This document shows, piece by piece, positions 49,201 to 57,983 of a stretch of 64,000 nt of DNA. The stretch spans positions 58,389,709 through 58,453,708 of the forward strand of contig CM043971.1 of assembly GCA_014529385.2 (NCBI GenBank), in the 5' to 3' direction. The stretch is from Adiantum capillus-veneris (taxonomy: Eukaryota; Streptophyta; Polypodiopsida; Polypodiales; Pteridaceae). Numbering within the stretch: the stretch's first letter is position 1; every line of letters begins with the position of its first letter. The translations under genes and the position numbers were made by a program. The notes under the pieces are model-generated. The model was not told the DNA's origin. It searched no databases and saw only the letters and a list, made by a program, of their open reading frames with translations.

Positions 49201-50423
49201 GGGTTGTGCGGCGATATCTGACTACTGAAAACTGAAAACGCTGGTCTTCTTGTCGGTTCTGTCGTGAAGATCTGCAAAAACGCTGAGGTGCTAGGCTGAT
49301 GCAAAAATGCTAGGGCTGAAAATGAGATCCTGCTGTGGAAATCTGCTAACACTAGGGCTGATCTGCTGTCACTGGGGAATCTGTTAACGCTAGGGCTGAT
49401 CTGTTGTGTCTTGTTGTTGCCGAGGCTGATCTGCCATGCAAAACGGCCAAGGGCTGAATTGCAATGGAAAAACACTGTGCTATCTGTAGCAAAAACGCTA
49501 GGTTTGCTGATGGGGGTCCTGTGGAGAAGTTGCCTGTTGAGCAAGTGCTCCTGCTGTCTCTTCTGCCAATTAGTGCTAGCTTAGGTTTGCTTATATACAA
49601 ACTTACTCAATTTGCCCTACCTACTTTCCAACAAAAGTCATTTAAAAATAATAAGTGAAAAATGTCAAAAATAGGGGAAATAGGCTAAATGCACTGGAAA
49701 ATTCCCCTGAAGGATTTTGATGGATTTCGATGGGAATGCTTATGATCATGCTATGTGCAACCAGAGGATATGCATTTACACTAAGTGACTGGGCATGACG
49801 GTCTACGAATAGACTCACAAAAGTGCCAGATCACTTCTAAATCTAGATTGACCGGACTGATTGAACCCTATTATGCTGTATCTTGTCCATGGACACATAG
49901 GGTTGGATGTGTCACGTGACAATGAAGGTGATGTGCCTTGTTGACCTGACACTGAGTGCATCTCTTTACATAGCTCTCTATGTAAGAGCGCATCCTTGGC
50001 CAATAGAAATATTGTTTGACCAATGCTAAAGTTCTTTGGATGCTTGGTTGTCGAGTGCTAGGAACATCATGGCATTCAAACATAATTCTTTGTCGAGCCT
50101 CATCTATTTCGGACAATCAAACTTTTAAAGGGAAGAACCAAACAAACATTGTTATGCATGTGCAAGTGGGGCTTTGAGTAGAGGCTGCTTGAAGAAAGAG
50201 CAACGCGTCAACAATTAACGTTGGACAGATACGCCTCGCTTTCATACTGGTGGAGAGGAGTATCAATTTTCAGCCACATTGGCTGTTCCTCACACTAGCA
50301 AATTGAGTTCTCTCTCTTTGACTGAGAGTTCCTCTCTCTCTCGTCAACAAACTCTCCTCTTCAGTAGCAGCATTCTCTCTCTATCTCTACATTGGCAAGG
50401 GAGCACCATCAACTTCAGAGGTC

Positions 50424-50478
<55 letters not shown>

Positions 50479-53400
50479 GCCCCCCCCCCCCCCCGCTCCC
50501 TCTACCCCCCCGCGCTCCCCCCCCCCCCTGCTGCACCATTGTCCCCCTCGCGCTCCCCCCCCCTATGCTGCCCCGCCCCACCCTCGCACTCTCTCGCTCT
50601 CTCCCTCTGCAGCCCCGCCTCGCGCTCTCCCCCTGCTGCCTTGCCCCCTCGCTCTCCCCCCCTTTGCACCCCTGTCCCCCTCGCGCTCCCCCCCCTCTGC
50701 AGCCCGCCCCCCTCGCGCCCCCCCCCTCCCCGGCTGCCCCGTGCGTAGAGAGAGAGAGTGGAGGAAAAGAAAGCGTAGAGAGAGAAAACCTGCACACGTA
50801 GAAAGAGGAGAGGAAAAATAAATAAATTCAAAAAATGTATACTTGATGCGGGAGAAAATGTATGCATAATGTGGAAACATGTGTGCGCATAGTGGCTCTC
50901 TTTTTGGCGGCGACTAAGCATGAGGAAGTAGAATGGTAAGATCGACCCCTTAGAGGATGGCATCCAAAAGTGCAAAGAAGAAATGACGGAAACCATTAGC
51001 AAGATGAATCGCAACCTATTGGGCACAATAGGAATGCTCGAAGGACGCGTGCTGATCCAAGAAAGCAAGATAAATGCACTGGAAGATCGTGTGACGGCTC
51101 GCGATGAGGAGATTGCGTCACTCAAGAAGGATCTCGCTGAAGCACAATCAAGAAACACACTTGAAGAGGGAGAATTGCAACCCTCAGTAATAGAAGAACT
51201 CAACACGATCAATGAGCAAGTACGGGCCATCAAAGAGGGAGAAGAGCAGCACAAAGAAATGACGACTTCTTGGGTGGGTGTTATTACAAAGACTCAATAG
51301 AAGGTGGATGAAGCCGAGAAATGGATCGAGGTTGCCAAGAAAGGCAAAGGCAAGGAGATAACGTCCACTTCCACACCCACTATTATTAATCTGACACTAG
51401 AGGAGCAAAGAAGATGTGTGCGTGCTTTACATGTGAGAATTTGCAGCCTTAAAGACAAAGATAATGTGGATGAAGAGGTAAAAGAACTCATGGCTTTGCT
51501 GGGGGTTCACGAGCCGATGCACACAAGAGCTTGGAGAGTGGGCAACAAGAAAAACGGAAGCAATGGGGAAACCTCGAAAGAAAGGGCACTCATCCTTCGT
51601 TTTCCCTCCATGGAAGCGAAGGACTTTTTGAAGAAAAGGCCAACTCTTAAGAAGACGGGCATCTTTCTCGGGGATGATCTTACCCTGTCGCAGATCGCTC
51701 ATATGCAGTAGGTAATGCGGGAGATTAGAGCGGCAAGGGAAAAAGGCAATATTGCCTTTTACTAGATGGAAGAGTGGTAATACTGGAGCGACGCTTCACA
51801 TGACGGTGCGAGACCTATGGGACCACACTCAAAGTTGCCACTTGGAAATGTAATGGATCTATGCGCCTTGATGTGGGTGCTTTTGAGGATAGTTTTATTG
51901 GAAGGGACATCATCTTCTACTTTGAGACACATCAGGCCCCTGGGCAATCTATGCCTCACATCAGTGGAAACAGATGGGAGACAGCTTGCAGACAGGAGAC
52001 ACGACCAGAGCACAGACGGCGGGGATCAGGGGGAGTGGCAGTGTTATTCAGAGAGGAGTTGTAGTCATTGATACATATCGCCCGCAGGGACGAGCATGCT
52101 AAATACATGTGGGTGAGATTTTGAGAGCAAAGATAGACAGATATCTTTACATTGCTATTTGCTACTTCCCCCAAGTACGTCAGTCTATGCATCACCCAGA
52201 GGCCAATCCCCCTTTTCTATTTTGGGTGATAACATATGGGAGTTCTCTAGAGATGGTGACATTATCATTCTAGGGGACTTCAATGCTAGGACTGCCCATC
52301 ACCAGACAATATTTTATGATACTTCAGAGGAGATGCTGAGAGCTGGATGTAGAGACGTGCCTGTCCAGATGTGGAACATACTGAGTATGGACGACACTTG
52401 ATAGACATGGGAACTGCACATGGACATCTTGAATGGCCTACAAAAGATTTCCCGCTGCGGGAGGTTTTACATGCTTCCACAGAGACATGGAGCCAGCACA
52501 ATGGATTATGTCATGGCACAGACGAGCGTCATCTCTAGTATCCAGGGTCTCCAGGATCTCAGGTTGGACCCAGATTTGTTGGGGTGGCGGTGGATCATGC
52601 CCTTCTGTCGATGACCAGCTCTTTTCAGTTTAATGTAGCACACAATCCACGAGCAACAACACCTACTCGCTACACCTTCACTCGGGAGACAGACTCTGTA
52701 TATATAGATGGAATATACAGACGGCTGTGCATTGAGGAGCCAGAGCGACCTCTGGAGGAGCTTACTACTATATTGACACAGACATTACATGAGGTAGCAT
52801 TAGAGGCGTATCCACACACTCAGCCTGAGTAGAGACACCGTTCTGGGAGCATGCCGCAGAACAGTTGGTATTATGCGGAATGCCGCGAGACTAGAACCAG
52901 ACTTCAGAGGGAGGTGCTTTTGGGGGACATCACTCACACAGAGTCATAGATTGAGACGTCGGAAGAAGAGGGCATTTTTGGCTCGACTAGAGCAGGATCT
53001 ATACCAACCATTCTTGAGTCAGGATTCAGGTGAGGCATGGCGGCTCTTTCATGAGCACTCTCTCCCCCCCCCTTGCCATTACCTCTATAGAGGCTTGGGG
53101 CCAGTACGCTTCGTCTTTGTACACAGTTCGTGGACAGCCGCCCCTTCTCGACCCGATCCATGCCCACTCGCATGTGCTTTTTTAACCATTGAGATGGTGA
53201 AGAAGGCCATTGATAGGATGAGGATTGGGAGAGCATATGATCATGATGGCTTAGTGGCTGAGCATTTCATGCATGCCAGAGATCTACTAGCAGAGCTTCT
53301 AGCAGTTATGTTTAACCGTGCCATGTGTGAAGGCTTGCCTGATACTTGGAGCCTATCTACTTAGTACTATTGTACCTATCTTCAAGTCAGGAGACCCTAT

Positions 53401-55717
53401 GGAGCCTGGGAATTATCGCACTATCATGATTGGACACACATTGGCACGATTGTACGCATCCATTCTTGAGCAGCAGCTCAGTAGATGGGCAGAGAGGGAG
53501 AGGATACGCGCAGCCGGGCAGGTAGGGTTCAGGAGAGGCTTTTCTACTCTTGACCATATCTTGACACTCAGAGCCATCATTGAGGAGGGCAGATCAAATG
53601 GGAGACGGATCTATTGTAGCTTTGTGGACTTCCGCATAGCATTTGACACAGTACCTAGAGCTAGATTGATACGCAGACTACAAGAAATGGGAGTACCCAC
53701 AGAGCTCTTTTGGGGGATCATGGCATTATACAGGTCAGTAGTGGGGTATGTACGCACCTCAGAGGGTCTATCTACACTGGTTCACTCCACTATTGGGGTG
53801 AAGCAGGGCCGCCCGGTCTCTCCTACTCTATTCGGTATGTATGTGGATGAGGTTTCTGACTACATTGAGAGCAATGGTGATAGAGGTGCACATCTGGCAG
53901 GGACATGGATTTCACTATTGTTATATGTTGATGATATTGTGTTGATCTCCGACTCTCCGGGATGCAACGTCACTTGGATGCTTTGCATAGGTTTGCCCAC
54001 GAAAGTGGTTTGTCTGTCAACCTTGGTAAACCAAGGTTATGGTGTTTAATACTACCCCACAGTGGACATGGATTCCACTATTGTTATATGCTGATGATAT
54101 TGTGTTGATCTCCGACTCTCCAGGATGCAACGTCACTTGGATGCTTACACTTACCTTGAAGTGGTTTTTAGCAGACCAGCATTTTCATTGAGGAGAGCAA
54201 CAGAGACCAGATTGACTAGAGCCCATGCAGCATTGGGTAGATTGGAGAGGATGTGTTCGAGGTTCAGTTTCAGGAGCCTCAGACGAAGCTCTGGCTCTTT
54301 GACACTTTGGTGGCTTCAGCATTGCTCTATGGAGCTGAGATATAGGGACCTTCATTGGATCATCACGGGAGGTCGGGTCGCACTGATGGAGGGGGGACAT
54401 GGAGAAACCTCTGGTCTCTATGATCTTGCGGCTCATTAGAGCCAAGGCTTCAATACCACGTGCCATTATCCGAGCAAAGCTAGCGGCCCCCCCCACTAGT
54501 GGTTGAGGTTCTCACCAGATTAGTCTCCTTCATACACCGCATGTGTGAACTTCCCAAAGACAGATTTGGCCACCTTGCACTTGAGTCCTCTCGACAGTTA
54601 GCCATGCAGGGAGATACAACATGCTGGTATGGGGAGATGACATCATGGTTTCAGGCGCATGGGTTCAGCATAGATAGATTGCCACCCTTCCAGTACTCAC
54701 TGGATGCACCATCTCTCACTCTTAGACAGTCCGAGATCACCAGGCTCATCTGCCAGGACTTGACTCAGCTAGACACCGGGAGGACATAGATATAGCCAGC
54801 ACGGAAGCTGGACACGAAGATGGCTTTCTACAGAGAGCATCTTCTCCAGCTTACGGAGGACGGTTTTGTGACGAGACCCAGATACATGGATACCCACCTG
54901 TCTCATGGGATATGATGTACTATTGGCCAGATACGCACATTTCACACCAGCTACGGATTGAGACTGGGAGTTATAGAGGAGTACCAACAGAGGCGAGGAC
55001 ATGCCCCTTGTGTGACATGGAGCCTGAGACAGAGTTGCACTACACATGCCGCTGCCCCGTCTACTACGAGATACGAGGCCGCTTCCATTGCTTGTTCAGA
55101 GAGGGTTTTGGACCACTCTCCAGAGTCATGGGGTACGAAGATCAGAGATGCATGGGTTTGTTTTTGCTCGAGCTGCGCAGACACGGGGAGAGCTTGATGA
55201 GAGGAGAGGCTAGCCAGTCTCGGAGACGGATCACAGATTTCTTTAGAGCAGACACTGGACAGCCGGAGGAGCTACTACCACAGCAAAGCTCACATTTGTC
55301 TCGCACCAGAGGAACACTGATCGATCGAGCGATTGAGCTGGGGAGATCTAGACGCCCACTACTGTGGACTCGTGGAGGACTACACAGTATTGACGGAGGC
55401 TGCATCAGAGGATTCGGATCACTTTGGCCAGTCATGCACGAGGCTCGGTCAGACTACCGACCATGGAGGAAAATTGAAATTGATGAGATCCGCCAGTGAT
55501 CGATGCTGGATCTCCTGTGATTTAGCTATTTAGCTATCCTAGCCAGTTGCTTACTTTGCTTAGTTCACATCGAGCGGCTGAGGATTCCATAGTTATTTTT
55601 CTTTTGTTATGTTGTTATTTTGTTAGTTTGACTTTGTATCAGATCCACCACATTGTAACTTTCTGGTCTCATAGGTCACTTTGGCCTTTTGAAGACGTTA
55701 AAATAACATTTCATTTC

Positions 55718-55770
<53 letters not shown>

Positions 55771-55779
55771 ACTCACTCA

Positions 55780-55824
<45 letters not shown>

Positions 55825-57910
55825 ACATGAGGAGAGATTCCATTTTGTTTTGTTGTGCGCATGACGATTCAAAAGTAACGAACTTAAATTTTTTATGTAA
55901 TCGATAGTGTTCAGAAGTACATTGCTGCTGAAATTTACTGTATTTTGTTAAAAACCAGTTTTTCAAGAGAGGAATTTTGTGATTTTCATGGAAAAAATCA
56001 ACAAACAGACTCAGATTCTCTGAAATCTGTCTGAAATCAGTAACATAGGAAAGAAATCCTTTGTTTTTCCCACAAAATCATGAAAATCTGGTTGAAATTC
56101 CTTGTTTTATCCCTAGGAATCAGCAAAATCAGCCATTTATTACTTGCATAAAGCTTAAGAGAAGAAAAATTAGCAAGTAAATAACTTTTAGCTAACAACT
56201 ACATGAAAAATAACACTGTCCGACTCTAAAATTACTCCATAGGTGTGCACACGATCCTATCACGTAGCCAAGCCGGCTCTGATACCATAAAATGTACATA
56301 CGGGAGGATCTCCCGCCTGCTTGAACTGCCTATGGAGACATGTCGAACCAACCACTCGATTGTAGCCACCATCCGGAAACTCCCGTGCTGGGTTAGCGTT
56401 TGAGGACATAGGTGTGCCCCTGTAAGACCTGGTGTTCCATACCACCCGGCCTCACGTCCTCGAGGTGACCTCGTGCACTCCTAGCCGCACGGGTTCACCA
56501 CTGGCAGTGTGCCAGTGGGGTCGATAATTCACAAATGAGGCCTTTGGCCTCCTTTTATAAAAGTGACCGGCCACTATGGCCGAGTTCACACTGTCTGCTT
56601 GGACACTTGACACCCATCCCGACGTTGTCATAGATTAGATCCGCTCTCCTGCGAACGGGACATAAGAGCCACACATACATGCTTCAACATATTCTCTCTT
56701 TGCGCCATGGCATCACACGATGCTTCTCCACACGAGAATGGTACACATAAACCTTGCGCAGGCTCCGTCCCAAAGGCTCCTAGAATAGCATAGAATTATT
56801 CTTAAACCTCCCCAAACATATAATTTATGTATACATGGCAGACATCACACAATGCTCCACCTTTTCACGCACGTATTCCATTTTTTGTCCGTGATCAGGA
56901 GTCGCTTATCTTTCCGAACTTGCCCTGGGGCCAAGCTCCTTTTTTATGGGGACTTGTGGAGTACAGGTGACCGCCATTGATCGCTGATCGGCAAAATGGA
57001 CGGCCTACTTAGGCTTGTGCAAGGTGGACCGCGTTACACACTCGGCTGACGACCTTGGCACATTTCTAATCAATTTAAGGTGAGGGGGCTAGTGCTATGG
57101 TACCAAACTTGATGTGGAGCGCGTTTCCACCTCAAAATGCATTTCATATTTTCGCCTACATATCTTTCTTCGCTCAGTTGGCCATAGTCGGAGAAAAGGC
57201 TCATACGTGAGTCCGTGCTTATTTCGAAGTAATGTGGCACTGAGGGGCCAGAAGGCGAGCAGACTCGAACCCATCCCGTGTGTGTTACCTGTTTGTCATG
57301 CTAGCCAATTCGCCACTTTTCCAGAAGTTGAAATCGCGACTGCATGCAATGTTATTGGCGTATGATGTAGTTGGAGTTGGGGGCCGCCATTCTACTGGCC
57401 CTCTTACCTTATGGCGCTTCGTTTGCACCAATGGACACAATTGAATGTTGTTCATGTTGTAGATGGACTAGAAGACCTTGGATGCCTACTCACTGTATTT
57501 CGAGGACCTCGACGAAATTTTGGAGGATCCACAAGCTCTCTTGCAGATAATATAAATTTGGATTGGAGCCCATGTACCCGCTTGATGTATTGCGCAATCC
57601 TGTGGACTTTTTTAGGGCACACATTTTTCTACGCTTGTACTGTTTCCTATGATTCAAGCATCCTCTTGAGCCATCATTATGGGTGACTACCGTGAATCTA
57701 TACCTTGCACTTACCTTTAAAAGTGAATCCGGGCTTATCTTGGGTTCATCTTGGTATATTGTATATATGCGTTTTCGAGATTATGTTTATTCTGCCAGTG
57801 TTCTATTCAAAAGGTTTGCTAAACTTTCTCATTGAGTCACAGGACCTTTGTCAATGCTGGATCTAGCACCTCAACCAACACATGGAAGCCTCTTGCGTGT
57901 AGCATATCAG

Positions 57911-57983
<73 letters not shown>

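Larger units (their letters stand above)
45288..49921 (-). mobile_element. Element F: complete non-autonomous LTR retrotransposon (4634 bp), TSD ATGAA
   Basis: It has two similar LTRs (1224 and 1248 bp), a Met-tRNA primer site beside the right LTR, a polypurine tract beside the left LTR and a 5-bp target duplication. The 2.16-kb interior encodes gag-like coiled-coil and acidic repeat frames but no protease, RT or integrase, so it must use enzymes in trans. It is inserted in a gypsy integrase (G). Confidence 0.92.
50475..55719 (+). mobile_element. LINE E: near-full-length non-LTR retrotransposon
   Basis: It has the same architecture as LINE D: C-rich 5' UTR with repeats of CTCGCGCTCCCCCC (50475-50940), coiled-coil/RRM ORF1, ORF2 with endonuclease, RT and CCHC, and a 3' UTR ending GGCCTTTTGAAGACGTTAAA. 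CT tracts bound both ends. It is more decayed than D, with several frameshifts and an internal 83-bp duplication in RT. Confidence 0.88.
34870..57842 (+). other. ADT intron 1, 22,973 nt, filled with mobile elements
   Basis: The donor is GTAAGT at 34870 and the acceptor CACAG ends at 57842. Phase 1 is kept across the junction. It contains gypsy remnant J, LINE D, remnant G, LTR element F, LINE E, LTR I, a SINE and a hAT-type MITE. Parts at 34870-36150 and 36600-37280 show nothing recognisable. Confidence 0.85.

Noticed and set aside
50387-51254. Large minus-strand frames rich in Gly and Arg
   Set aside because: They are antisense to the C-rich 5' UTR and ORF1 of LINE E.
57235-57330. A functional tRNA gene
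   Set aside because: The B box is good but acceptor and anticodon stems do not close by eye; SINE-like remnant preferred.
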